Source of the DNA: Solirubrobacter taibaiensis
GTDB lineage: Bacteria > Actinomycetota > Thermoleophilia > Solirubrobacterales > Solirubrobacteraceae
Assembly: GCA_027587225.1 (NCBI GenBank)
Contig: JAPDDQ010000011.1
Coordinates: 1 to 64,000 of the forward strand
Direction of reading: 5' to 3'
DNA: 64,000 bases
Shown here piece after piece: positions 15,994 to 23,235 of the stretch (positions are counted from its first letter, which is position 1; every line of letters begins with the position of its first letter). The notes beneath the pieces were generated by a model, which was given only the letters and a program-made list of their open reading frames with translations, had not been told where the DNA came from and did not search any database. The position numbers and the translations under genes were made by a program.

Positions 15994-16287
15994 GTGGTCG
16001 ACGAGGACGGAGAAGTCACGGAGGGCGAGGTCGTCGACGGCCTGCCCGTCGTCACTGAAGCTGGAGTGATCGAGGAACCGCCGAGCGTCGGCGCGCTCTC
16101 GGTCCCCACGGTGCAAGCCGCGGCGCTCGCCGCCACCGGCTTCGTCGCCGGCGCCTGCACTGTCGCGGTGGTCAAGCGCCACCGCACCAAGAAGGCCGCC
16201 AAGAAGCGCAAGAAGTCGGGCCCGCTCGGTGAGATCGTCGGCTCGAACTCGTTCTTGATCGACGTCCACCTGCTCAAGCGCAGCTAG
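15994..16287 (+). CDS. small membrane-anchored hypothetical protein
   Basis: 97 residues from GTG 15994: an acidic N-terminus (about 30 residues), one hydrophobic stretch ('VQAAALAATGFVAGACTVAVV', about 40-60), a very basic cluster (KRHRTKKAAKKRKK, 61-74) and a short tail 'EIVGSNSFLIDVHLLKRS'. The basic cluster after the helix suggests an N-out/C-in single-pass protein. Family not recognised. Its closeness to the hydroxylase may mean a part in the lipid cluster. Confidence 0.6.
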   Translation: MVDEDGEVTEGEVVDGLPVVTEAGVIEEPPSVGALSVPTVQAAALAATGFVAGACTVAVVKRHRTKKAAKKRKKSGPLGEIVGSNSFLIDVHLLKRS

Positions 16288-16340
16288 CGGTGTACGCGCC
16301 CGCGGGCGTTCACCACGGCCGCCAGGCCCGCCGGGCTGGG

Positions 16341-16364
16341 TTTTCCACCCCCCACGGTGGAAAA
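16341..16364. repeat. perfect inverted repeat at the alkA start
   Basis: TTTTCCACC (16341-16349) and GGTGGAAAA (16356-16364) form a 9-bp perfect inverted repeat with a 6-nt spacer that includes the proposed GTG start at 16357. It is either an operator upstream of a later start (GTG 16378 or 16396) or an mRNA hairpin hiding the first codon. Confidence 0.6.
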
Positions 16365-17262
16365 GTCAGCGCTCGATGTGCTCGTACGCGAGGTCGTGGA
16401 GCCGCGCTGGCCCGCGTTCCGGCTCGGCCCGCCGACGATGGACGGTCTCACCCGCCGGCGCGGGAACGGGCTCGTCCGGCTCCTGCACTCCGGCGGGGCG
16501 CCCGTGGTCGTCGCCGTCTCCGGCACGGTCTTCGCTGCCCGCGCCGCCACGGAGGTCGCTGCCCGCGAGGGCATCGCCCGGATGCGCTTCGCCACGGGGA
16601 TCGACGACGATCTCGAGGACTTCCACGCCCGCTTCCGTGACGACCCGCTGCTCGGCCGAGCCATCCGCTCCCGCCCGTGGCTGCGCGTGCGCCGCAACCC
16701 GGCCCCGTTCGAGGCCCTCACCTGGGCGATCACCGAGCAGCTGATCGAGCTCGTCCGCGCCAAAGAGATCCAGCGCCGCCTGATCGCCGCCCACGGCCCG
16801 CGCTACGGCTCGCTGAGGGACGCCCCCGACGCCGCGACGGTCGCGGGCCTCGCGCCGGCGGAGATCGACGCCTGCGGCCTGGCCCCGAAGCGCACCCGCG
16901 CGCTCCGCTGGGCGGCACGCGAAGTGGCGGCGGGGCGAATCGAGTGGGGCGACGACCGGCGGCTGCTGGCCATCCCCGAGATCGGGACGTGGACGGTCGA
17001 GTGCCTCGCCCTGTACGGGCTCGGGCGGCTCGACGTCGTGCCCGCGGGCGACCTGGGCTATCTCAAGCTCGTCGGGCGGCTCTCCACGGGCAACCCGCGC
17101 GCCATCGCCGACGAGGACGAGGTGCGCGGGTTCTTCTCCGCCTACGCTCCGTACGCGGGCATGGCGGCGCTGTACCTCACCGGTCTCGCGAAGACTCTCC
17201 CAGCCCCTCGCCCGGCAGGAACTCGTTGGTCAGCGGGCTCGCCTCGGACGGCGGCCGCGTGA
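16357..17262 (+). CDS. alkA: DNA-3-methyladenine glycosylase 2-like (AlkA family)
   Basis: 301 residues from GTG 16357; GTG 16378 or 16396 may be the true start. The HhH-GPD glycosylase core is clear: 'FEALTWAITEQLIELVRAKEI' (118-138), the helix-hairpin-helix 'LLAIPEIGTWTVECLALYGLG' (203-223) and the catalytic Asp in 'VVPAGDLGYLK' (D232). AlkA-type enzymes remove alkylated bases in base-excision repair. No Ada-like regulator is adjacent. The last 86 bp, encoding a Pro/Arg-rich tail, overlap the convergent thiY gene, so the C-terminus may be longer than usual. Confidence 0.85.
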   Translation: MEKSALDVLVREVVEPRWPAFRLGPPTMDGLTRRRGNGLVRLLHSGGAPVVVAVSGTVFAARAATEVAAREGIARMRFATGIDDDLEDFHARFRDDPLLGRAIRSRPWLRVRRNPAPFEALTWAITEQLIELVRAKEIQRRLIAAHGPRYGSLRDAPDAATVAGLAPAEIDACGLAPKRTRALRWAAREVAAGRIEWGDDRRLLAIPEIGTWTVECLALYGLGRLDVVPAGDLGYLKLVGRLSTGNPRAIADEDEVRGFFSAYAPYAGMAALYLTGLAKTLPAPRPAGTRWSAGSPRTAAA

Positions 17263-18259
17263 GCAGGTTCTCCGCGCGCATCCAGCGCTCGTAGCCGGCC
17301 CAGTCGATCGGCTCCTGCCAGCCCCACGGCAGGTCCGCGTTGGACGGTGGAGCCGTCGTGCTGGGCGCCGCACGGTCCTGCCCGGTCTTGGGCTGGGGGA
17401 AGAAGACCGGCAGCGTCGCCTTGATCGCCGCCTCCTGCAGCTCCGCGTCCAGGCCCTTGTCGGCCTTCAGCAGCGCGTCCACGCCCGCCTGCGGGTTCTC
17501 CCGCAGCAGGCGGTGCCCGGCGGCCGTCGCGGACAAGAAGCGCCGCAGCCGCGAGGCGCCGGCGGCGTCGAGGTCCTGGCGGCGCGAGACGAAGATCAGC
17601 TCGTTGTAGGTCGGCACGCCGATCTGCTCCATGCGCAGGATCACCGGGTCCAGGTCACGCCGCTGCAGGTCCACGCCCTCGTAGTTCCAGAACGAGCCGA
17701 GTGAAGCGTCGGCCCGCTTGGAGATCATCGCCTGCGTCAGGTTGAAGCCGACGTTGATCTCCTGCACGGAGCTCGCGTCCACGCCGGCCTGCTCCAGGAT
17801 CGTCTTCAGATACGCGCTCTGGTACGGGATGCCGCTCGTCGCCACGCGCTTGCCCGCCAGGTCCTTCGGCGTCTTCACGCCCCCGCTCGGCAGCGCGATC
17901 AGCGACGTCAGCGGCTTCTGCACCAGCGCTCCGACCGAGACGATGCCGTCCTCGCCTGCATCACGCGCGAGCAGCAACTCGGGCTGGTAGGAGATGGCGA
18001 CGTCGGCGCGCCCGGCCACGAGCAGCCGCAGCGGCGCGGCGGGATCCGGCGGCGGCTGTAGCTTCACGTCGAGCCCGGCCTGCTTGTACAGGCCCGCATC
18101 CAACGCCGCGTAGAGCCCGGCATGGTCCGCGTTCGGGACGTAGTCGAGCATCACCGTGAACGGCTCGAGCCGCGTGCTCTCGGTGCCGGTCGGCTCGGAT
18201 TTCTCGCCGCAGCCGGCGACCAGCGCCGCGAGCGCGGCGAGCAACAACAAACGTTTCAT
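17177..18259 (-). CDS. thiY: thiamine-precursor ABC transporter, substrate-binding lipoprotein (NMT1/THI5-like, ThiY)
   Basis: 360 residues with a lipoprotein signal peptide (lipobox 'LVAGC', Cys at about 17) and an NMT1/THI5-like periplasmic-binding fold: 'VMLDYVPNADHAGLYAALDAGLY', 'VKLQPPPDPAAPLRLLVAGRADVAISYQPELL', 'GKRVATSGIPYQSAYLKTIL'. ThiY binds formylaminopyrimidine/HMP-type thiamine precursors. It is the third gene of a thiZ-thiX-thiY operon under a TPP riboswitch, which is strong support for the substrate class. Its ATG overlaps the thiX stop (4 nt); its 3' end overlaps alkA. Confidence 0.87.
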   Translation of the reverse strand: MKRLLLLAALAALVAGCGEKSEPTGTESTRLEPFTVMLDYVPNADHAGLYAALDAGLYKQAGLDVKLQPPPDPAAPLRLLVAGRADVAISYQPELLLARDAGEDGIVSVGALVQKPLTSLIALPSGGVKTPKDLAGKRVATSGIPYQSAYLKTILEQAGVDASSVQEINVGFNLTQAMISKRADASLGSFWNYEGVDLQRRDLDPVILRMEQIGVPTYNELIFVSRRQDLDAAGASRLRRFLSATAAGHRLLRENPQAGVDALLKADKGLDAELQEAAIKATLPVFFPQPKTGQDRAAPSTTAPPSNADLPWGWQEPIDWAGYERWMRAENLLTRPPSEASPLTNEFLPGEGLGESSRDR

Positions 18260-18996
18260 GAGACCGTCCTTGGCGACCAGGAGACGACCCGCCGCTCGAG
18301 CGCGCTGAACAGCGCGTACAGAGCGACGGCTTCGATGACGAGCAACACAGTGGCGGCGAACGCCCGTGCGCTTTCAAGTTGTGCGTTCGCGGTCAGCACG
18401 AGATGGCCGAGCCCGGAAGTCGAGCCCGCCCATTCCGCCAGCACCGCACCGATCACCGCGACCGCGGCAGCGATCCTCAGACCGGTGAACCCGGACGGCA
18501 GCGCGGACGTCGCCTCCAGGAAGCGCAGCCGCTGCCAGCGCGACGCGTTCAACGCCCGCAGCACGCGGCGCGCGTCCGGGTCGACGTCGCGCAGGCCGTC
18601 GGCCACGTTGACCACGATCGGGAAGAAGCAGATCAGCGCCACGATCAGGATCTTCGGCGCGAGGCCGAACCCGAGCACGAAGACGATCAGCGGCGCGAGC
18701 ACCGGGATCGGCACGGCCTGCGAGCCGACGACGAGCGGCCGCAGCGCTTGATCGATCCACGGGACGAGGTGCATCGCGACCGCGAGCGCGACGCCCAGTA
18801 CCAACGCGGCCCCAAGGCCGAGCATGACCTCGCCCGTGGTCACGGCGAGGTCCGGCCCGAGAATCGCCCGGTCCTCCCACAGCGACGTGGCGACGGCGCT
18901 CGGCGCCGGCAGCAGCAGGGAGTTGACCATGTCCGCGCGGACGATCAGCTCCCAGCCGCCGATCAGCACCACGAGGACCAGCAGCGGCGCGATCAC
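18256..18996 (-). CDS. thiX: thiamine-precursor ABC transporter, permease (ThiX)
   Basis: 246 residues, six hydrophobic segments, and a BPD/SsuC-type permease EAA loop ('ARRVLRALNASRWQRLRFLEATSALPSGFTGLRIA', about 140-175). It partners the upstream ATPase and the downstream lipoprotein with 4-nt overlaps on both sides. Alone it could be a nitrate/sulfonate/taurine permease; the TPP riboswitch in front of the operon decides for a thiamine precursor. Confidence 0.87.
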   Translation of the reverse strand: MIAPLLVLVVLIGGWELIVRADMVNSLLLPAPSAVATSLWEDRAILGPDLAVTTGEVMLGLGAALVLGVALAVAMHLVPWIDQALRPLVVGSQAVPIPVLAPLIVFVLGFGLAPKILIVALICFFPIVVNVADGLRDVDPDARRVLRALNASRWQRLRFLEATSALPSGFTGLRIAAAVAVIGAVLAEWAGSTSGLGHLVLTANAQLESARAFAATVLLVIEAVALYALFSALERRVVSWSPRTVS

Positions 18997-19748
18997 GGCG
19001 CCACCCCGAGCGCCGCGAGCGCTCGTTCCCGCAACTCGACCACCGCACGGTCCGTGCGCGAGCGGGGGCGCGCGAGCGGGACGTCGAGCACTGACATCAC
19101 CCGGCCGGGCCGGGGGGAGAGGAGCACGACGCGGTCGGCGAGCAGCACCGCCTCCTCCACGTCATGCGTCACCAGCAGCACGGTGCGCGGGTCCTTCGCG
19201 AGCGCTTCGGCCAGCCACGCCTGGGCCTGCGTGCGCGTCAACGCGTCCAAGGCGCCGAACGGCTCGTCCAGGCACAGCAGCGGCCGCCCGGCGAGCAGGG
19301 TGCGCAGGAACGCGACGCGCTGGCGCATCCCGCCGCTCAACGCGGCCGGGCGCGTCTTCTCGAAGCCCTCCAGCCCGAAGCGCACGAAGTGCGAATGCGC
19401 GGCGGCGCGCGCCTCCTTCTTCGAAGCGCCCCCGACCCGCAGCGCCAACGCCGCGTTGTCCAGCGCGCTCAGCCACGGCAGCAGCCCGTCGCGCTGCGGC
19501 ATCAAGGCGGCTTCTGGCGCGTCCACGGTGCCGGCGTCCGGCGTGTCGAGCCCGCACACCAGCGACAGCAGCGTGGACTTCCCGCACCCGCTCGGACCGA
19601 CGACCGCGACCACTTCGCCCGCCGTGACCCGCAGGTCCACGCCGTCGAGCGCCACGACGTCGCCGTACGCCTTGCGCACGCCGGACACCGCCACACCGTT
19701 CCCTACGCGAAGAGGCTCCGCCATCGGAGCCTCGACCTCAGTCTGCAT
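18993..19748 (-). CDS. thiZ: thiamine-precursor ABC transporter, ATPase (ThiZ)
   Basis: 251 residues from ATG 19748, chosen because the riboswitch's 3' end (GCGGAGGGAGCGG) places GGAGGG directly before it; an internal ATG eight codons later is the alternative. Walker A 'GPSGCGKST', Q-loop 'LMPQRDGLLPW', signature 'LSGGMRQRVAFLRTLL', Walker B 'LLCLDEPFGALD', switch His in 'LLVTHDVEEA'. First gene of the operon. Confidence 0.9.
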   Translation of the reverse strand: MQTEVEAPMAEPLRVGNGVAVSGVRKAYGDVVALDGVDLRVTAGEVVAVVGPSGCGKSTLLSLVCGLDTPDAGTVDAPEAALMPQRDGLLPWLSALDNAALALRVGGASKKEARAAAHSHFVRFGLEGFEKTRPAALSGGMRQRVAFLRTLLAGRPLLCLDEPFGALDALTRTQAQAWLAEALAKDPRTVLLVTHDVEEAVLLADRVVLLSPRPGRVMSVLDVPLARPRSRTDRAVVELRERALAALGVAP

Positions 19749-19749
19749 C

Positions 19750-19845
19750 CGCTCCCTCCGCGGGCATTACCCCGACCAGGTTCTAAGGGTCAGCGCCGGA
19801 ACGGGGCGCTATCTCAGCCGGGCGAACCTCCCAGCCCCCCTGATT
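19750..19845 (-). promoter_or_regulatory. TPP riboswitch (THI element)
   Basis: Read on the minus strand the element contains the conserved TPP-aptamer strings GGCTGAGA, then GACCCTTAGAACCTG, then GGTAATGCC and GCGGAGGGA in the right order and spacing. The last block also carries the Shine-Dalgarno sequence of thiZ, so binding of thiamine pyrophosphate most likely blocks translation start. Edges are approximate. Confidence 0.93.
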
Positions 19846-19860
19846 TCGTTCCTTCCCCAC

Positions 19861-19866
19861 AGCGTA
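19861..19866 (-). promoter_or_regulatory. -10 box for the riboswitch-thiZXY transcript
   Basis: TACGCT on the minus strand lies just upstream of the aptamer; transcription would begin near 19853. A plus-strand -10 box (TAGGAT, 19876-19881) for the divergent gene is ten bases away. Confidence 0.4.
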
Positions 19867-19875
19867 CCGCTCGCA

Positions 19876-19881
19876 TAGGAT
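19876..19881 (+). promoter_or_regulatory. -10 box of a leaderless promoter
   Basis: TAGGAT, 8 nt, then ATG 19890; no ribosome-binding motif in between. Confidence 0.5.
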
Positions 19882-19889
19882 CCCCCGCG

Positions 19890-20399
19890 ATGTTCGAGCT
19901 GATGATCTCGCTCGGCGCCGTCGTCGCGCTCGTCGGCGCGTGGGGGCTGTACCAGACCCATCGCGGACGCGGTGGGCTGCGCGAGCTCATGGACCGGGCC
20001 TCCGACCCGGCCGCGGTCCCGCCCGAGACGGCGGTCCCGGTGGACAGCGACCTGGTGCGGCGGCTCTACGCGACCCGCGAGTGGCGCGAGACCGAGCAAC
20101 TGCTCAGCCCCGACTTCGTCCTGGTCCTCCCGGACGGGCGCCGCGCCGGCGCGCAGGCGCTCGAGGAATCGACCGCGATCATGGAGACCTACTACGTGAA
20201 CCCGCACGCGACGGTCGAGGCGATCTACGCCGACTTCGAGCTGCCTTCGGTGCTTTACGTCCGCGACGTGGCGCGCATGCAACCGCTGCGCGGAAAGCCG
20301 TTCGACGCCCGGGCGTGGACGCGGTTGGTCGTCGCGCCGTGCGGGACCCGCATCCGCGAGCTCGGCCCCACGAACATCACGACCGAGGCGGCGAGTTGA
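19890..20399 (+). CDS. NTF2/SnoaL-like protein with N-terminal membrane helix
   Basis: 169 residues from ATG 19890. A hydrophobic N-terminus (residues 4-20) and a linker lead to a domain of about 115 residues with NTF2/SnoaL-like pattern ('LVRRLYATREWRETEQLLSPDFVLVLPDGRR.GAQALEESTAIM', later 'RAWTRLVVAPCGTRIRELGPTNI'). Such domains are small cone folds used as enzymes or binding proteins. It is a clear paralogue of the next gene and overlaps it (TGATG), so the pair arose by tandem duplication. Confidence 0.7.
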   Translation: MFELMISLGAVVALVGAWGLYQTHRGRGGLRELMDRASDPAAVPPETAVPVDSDLVRRLYATREWRETEQLLSPDFVLVLPDGRRAGAQALEESTAIMETYYVNPHATVEAIYADFELPSVLYVRDVARMQPLRGKPFDARAWTRLVVAPCGTRIRELGPTNITTEAAS

Positions 20400-20833
20400 T
20401 GGATCCGCGCCGTGTCCTCGAATCCTTCGCCTGGATGGAGACGGTGGTGGCGATCCCGCCGTCCAGCGCCGTGCCCGTCGAATGCGAGCTCATCCATCGC
20501 CTGTATTCCACGCACGAGTGGGAAGCGACGCGCGCGATGCTCACCGACGACTTCGTGCTCGTCGGCCCGAACGGCGTCCGCGCCGGGCTGGACGAGCTGC
20601 GGCGCACGAACGAGCTGATGGCCGGCACCTACGAGGACCTGCAGGCCGAGATCGAGACGATCGTCGCCGACCCCGATCACCCTTGGGTGCTGTTCGTCCG
20701 CGACCACTCGCGCGGGCGGGCGAAGGACGGCTCCGGGAACCTCGACGTGCGAGCGTGGTCGCGCGTCGTGCTCGCGCCCGGTGGCGAGCAGGTGCGCGAG
20801 ATCGGACCCACCAGCGTCATTGGAGGCGCGTGA
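20399..20833 (+). CDS. NTF2/SnoaL-like protein, paralogue of the preceding gene
   Basis: 144 residues from ATG 20399. It matches the previous protein along its length ('ELIHRLYSTHEWEATRAMLTDDFVLVGPNG', 'DVRAWSRVVLAPGGEQVREIGPTSV') but lacks the membrane helix, so one copy is anchored and one soluble. Ligand unknown. Followed 19 bases later by an Rv1264-like adenylate cyclase. Confidence 0.7.
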   Translation: MDPRRVLESFAWMETVVAIPPSSAVPVECELIHRLYSTHEWEATRAMLTDDFVLVGPNGVRAGLDELRRTNELMAGTYEDLQAEIETIVADPDHPWVLFVRDHSRGRAKDGSGNLDVRAWSRVVLAPGGEQVREIGPTSVIGGA

Positions 20834-20837
20834 GAGG

Positions 20838-20843
20838 TACCGT
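20838..20843 (+). promoter_or_regulatory. -10 box of a leaderless promoter
   Basis: TACCGT, 9 nt, then GTG 20853. It supports this GTG over the in-frame GTG at 20781 inside the previous gene. Confidence 0.45.
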
Positions 20844-20852
20844 CCCCGGTCA

Positions 20853-21950
20853 GTGGACTGGGACGCCGAAGGACTCTGCGACGGGCTCGAGGACGACCGC
20901 GCGCGCGAGGCGCGACGGCGCCTGCTGGACGAGCTCCACGCGCAGGGGATGGACGTGGAGGAGCTGCGGCGCGTCGTCGCCGAGGACAAGCTCGTGCTCG
21001 CGCCGGTCGCGCGGGCGCTGAGCTCCGAGGCCCGCTACACGGCGCGGGAGATCGCCGAAGGCGCTTCGATCGAGCTGGACATGTTCACCGCCAGCCGGCG
21101 CGCGCTCGGCCTGCCGACGCCCAACGACGACGAGCGCTTGTACGGCGAGAAGGACCTCGAGGCGGCGCGGCTCGGCACCGCGCACCGGCAGGCCGGCTTC
21201 GCCGACGAGGACGCGCTCGAAGTGGCGCGCGTGCTCGGGCAGGGGATGGCGCGCTACGCCGAATCCACCCGGGCCTTGGTCGCGCGCACCTTCTTGGAGC
21301 CCGGCCTGGACGAGTACGAGCTCGCCCACCGCTACCGCGTGGTGGCCGAGCAGCTGATGCCGCTGGCCGGACCGTGGCTCGAGCACGTCTTCGCCCTGCA
21401 CCTCCAGCAGGTCCTGCGCAGCGATGCGATCACGCAGGAGCAGCGGCGGAGCGGGCGCCTGGACGACACCCAGCAGGCCGTCGTCGCCTTCGCCGATCTG
21501 GTCGGCTTCACCGAGCTCGGCGAGCAGCTCCCGGTCGAGGAGCTCGGCAGCGTCGCGGGCCGGCTCTCGCATCTGGCCGGCGAGGCGCTCGAGCCGTCCG
21601 TGAAGCTCGTGAAGCTGATCGGCGACGCGGTCATGCTCGTCTCGCCCGAGCCGGAGCCGATGCTCGAGAGCACGCTGCGGCTGGTCGAGATCGCCGAACG
21701 CGACGCCGACTACCCGCCGCTGCGCGCCGGGATCGCGTGCGGACAGGCCGTGCATCGCTGGGGTGACTGGTTCGGCACGCCCGTGAACCTGGCGAGCCGC
21801 CTCACCACCCGGGCCCGGCCCTCGACCGTGCTCGTGTCGGCGGAGGTCCGCGACGGCGTCGACGGCGCCTACGAGTTCTCCGACGCCGGGAAGAAGAAGC
21901 TCAAGGGCTTCTCGGCTCCGGTCCACGCGTTCCGGGCTCGCCGCGCCTGA
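20853..21950 (+). CDS. class III adenylate cyclase with Rv1264-type regulatory domain
   Basis: 365 residues from GTG 20853. Residues 1-195 match the N-terminal autoinhibitory/pH-sensing domain of Mycobacterium Rv1264-type cyclases ('YTAREIAEGASIELDMFTASRRALGLP', 'ARVLGQGMARYAESTRALVARTFLEPG', 'LMPLAGPWLEHVFALHLQQVLR'). Residues 208-365 are the catalytic domain: metal-binding Asp in 'VAFADLVGFTELGE' (D215) and 'LIGDAVMLV' (D258), substrate Lys254, and transition-state Asn312/Arg316 in 'VNLASRL'. All canonical residues are present, so it should make cAMP as a homodimer. Soluble; effector unknown. Confidence 0.9.
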   Translation: MDWDAEGLCDGLEDDRAREARRRLLDELHAQGMDVEELRRVVAEDKLVLAPVARALSSEARYTAREIAEGASIELDMFTASRRALGLPTPNDDERLYGEKDLEAARLGTAHRQAGFADEDALEVARVLGQGMARYAESTRALVARTFLEPGLDEYELAHRYRVVAEQLMPLAGPWLEHVFALHLQQVLRSDAITQEQRRSGRLDDTQQAVVAFADLVGFTELGEQLPVEELGSVAGRLSHLAGEALEPSVKLVKLIGDAVMLVSPEPEPMLESTLRLVEIAERDADYPPLRAGIACGQAVHRWGDWFGTPVNLASRLTTRARPSTVLVSAEVRDGVDGAYEFSDAGKKKLKGFSAPVHAFRARRA

Positions 21951-22008
21951 GTGGTCGCCGCCCGCTCGCGAGCGTGTGAGCCTCACGCGGCGGGGTACCT
22001 CGACGGGC

Positions 22009-23226
22009 ATGATCCGACGCCTCTTGGTGGCAATGCTCCTCGCGCCGGCTCTCGGCGGCTGTGCCTCCGAGGAGGCCAAGACCGTGAAGGAGGCGTTCGA
22101 ACAGCCGGTCGCTTCCGCGCAGGTGACGATCGCGCTGACCTCGACCAGCGCGAAGGGCGTGGCCACGCGGATCACGCTCGCCGGTCCGTACAAGGCCAAC
22201 GGCGAAGGGAAGCTTCCCACGTTCGACCTCCAGCTCGACGTCACCGGGTTCGCGCGACCGTGGAAGGCGCGGCTGATCAGTGGGCCGGACGGGGTCTTCG
22301 TCGAGTACAACGGCGAGATCTACGCGGTGCCGCCGGAGGAGGTCGCCCGGCTGCGTGAGGGTCGGCGGACCGAGCTCGGGGGCCTGTTGGCGCGAGTGGA
22401 GGGCTGGGTGGACGAAGCCGAGTCGCAGGCGGATGCGGAGTTCGCGGGCGAGCCCGTCACGCGCGTGAACGGCACGCTGGACGCCGCGGCTGCCGTCAAG
22501 GATCTGCAGGCGCTGGCCAAGCAACCGGGCCTGTCGATCGTCGCGGACCTCACGCGCGAGCGGATGCCCGACTTCTCGCGACCGAGCGGCAACCCGCGCT
22601 TCACGGTCGACGTCGGGCGCGCCGACGGCAAGCTCCGCCGGGTCGAGGCGCGCGTGGACGGCAAGGACGGGACGGCCGTCTTCTCCGTGCGGCTCGCGAA
22701 GGTCGATGAGGCGGTCAAGGTCGACGTCCCGGCCGACGGCGTCCCGGTGGCGGAGCTCGAGCCGCAGCTCCTGTACGACCTCGACCTCGGCGCTGGCTTC
22801 CCACTCGCCGAGCCGACCGCCGAGGCGGACGTGGCGCTGCGCGAGCTCGTCTACGCCGAGCAGCTCGAGCTGACCCGGGCGGTGAAGCGCTTCGGGCGAA
22901 GGCTCGACGCCGTCGAGGCCGGCAAGGGCCCGGGAGTCGTGGTGCCACCCACACTCCGGCTCGCCGATGCCGTTCGCGCCCATGCCGACGCGATCCGCAC
23001 CGTGCAAGCCGGGACGCCGGAGTACAGCCGCGCGCGGGACCTGCTGATCTACGCGCTGGAGGCCTACGAGAGCACCTTGCGCAGCCTCGCTGCCACGGCC
23101 GAGACCGCGATCGATCCCGAGGAGATCGAGGGCGCCGCGGACGCCGCGGCCAGGAACAGCAAGCGGCTCGCCGCGGTGCGCGACGTGTTCTACCCCGGCG
23201 ACCCCGGGCCCGTGATCGAGGCGTAG
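22009..23226 (+). CDS. lipoprotein with LolA/LppX-like lipid-binding fold
   Basis: 405 residues from ATG 22009. Signal peptide with lipobox 'ALGGC' (Cys17). The N-terminal half ('ITLAGPYKANGEGKLPTFDLQLDVTGFARPWKARLISGPDGVFVEYNGEIYAVPPEEV') resembles the antiparallel sheet of LppX/LprG/LolA-type lipid carriers and the paralogous lipoprotein at 32447. The C-terminal 130 residues are helical. It would sit on the outer face of the membrane and may shuttle lipids; consistent with, but not proven by, the MCE and MMPL genes in the window. Ends in a short hairpin shared with the convergent gene. Confidence 0.65.
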   Translation: MIRRLLVAMLLAPALGGCASEEAKTVKEAFEQPVASAQVTIALTSTSAKGVATRITLAGPYKANGEGKLPTFDLQLDVTGFARPWKARLISGPDGVFVEYNGEIYAVPPEEVARLREGRRTELGGLLARVEGWVDEAESQADAEFAGEPVTRVNGTLDAAAAVKDLQALAKQPGLSIVADLTRERMPDFSRPSGNPRFTVDVGRADGKLRRVEARVDGKDGTAVFSVRLAKVDEAVKVDVPADGVPVAELEPQLLYDLDLGAGFPLAEPTAEADVALRELVYAEQLELTRAVKRFGRRLDAVEAGKGPGVVVPPTLRLADAVRAHADAIRTVQAGTPEYSRARDLLIYALEAYESTLRSLAATAETAIDPEEIEGAADAAARNSKRLAAVRDVFYPGDPGPVIEA

Positions 23227-23235
23227 GCGGCTCGG

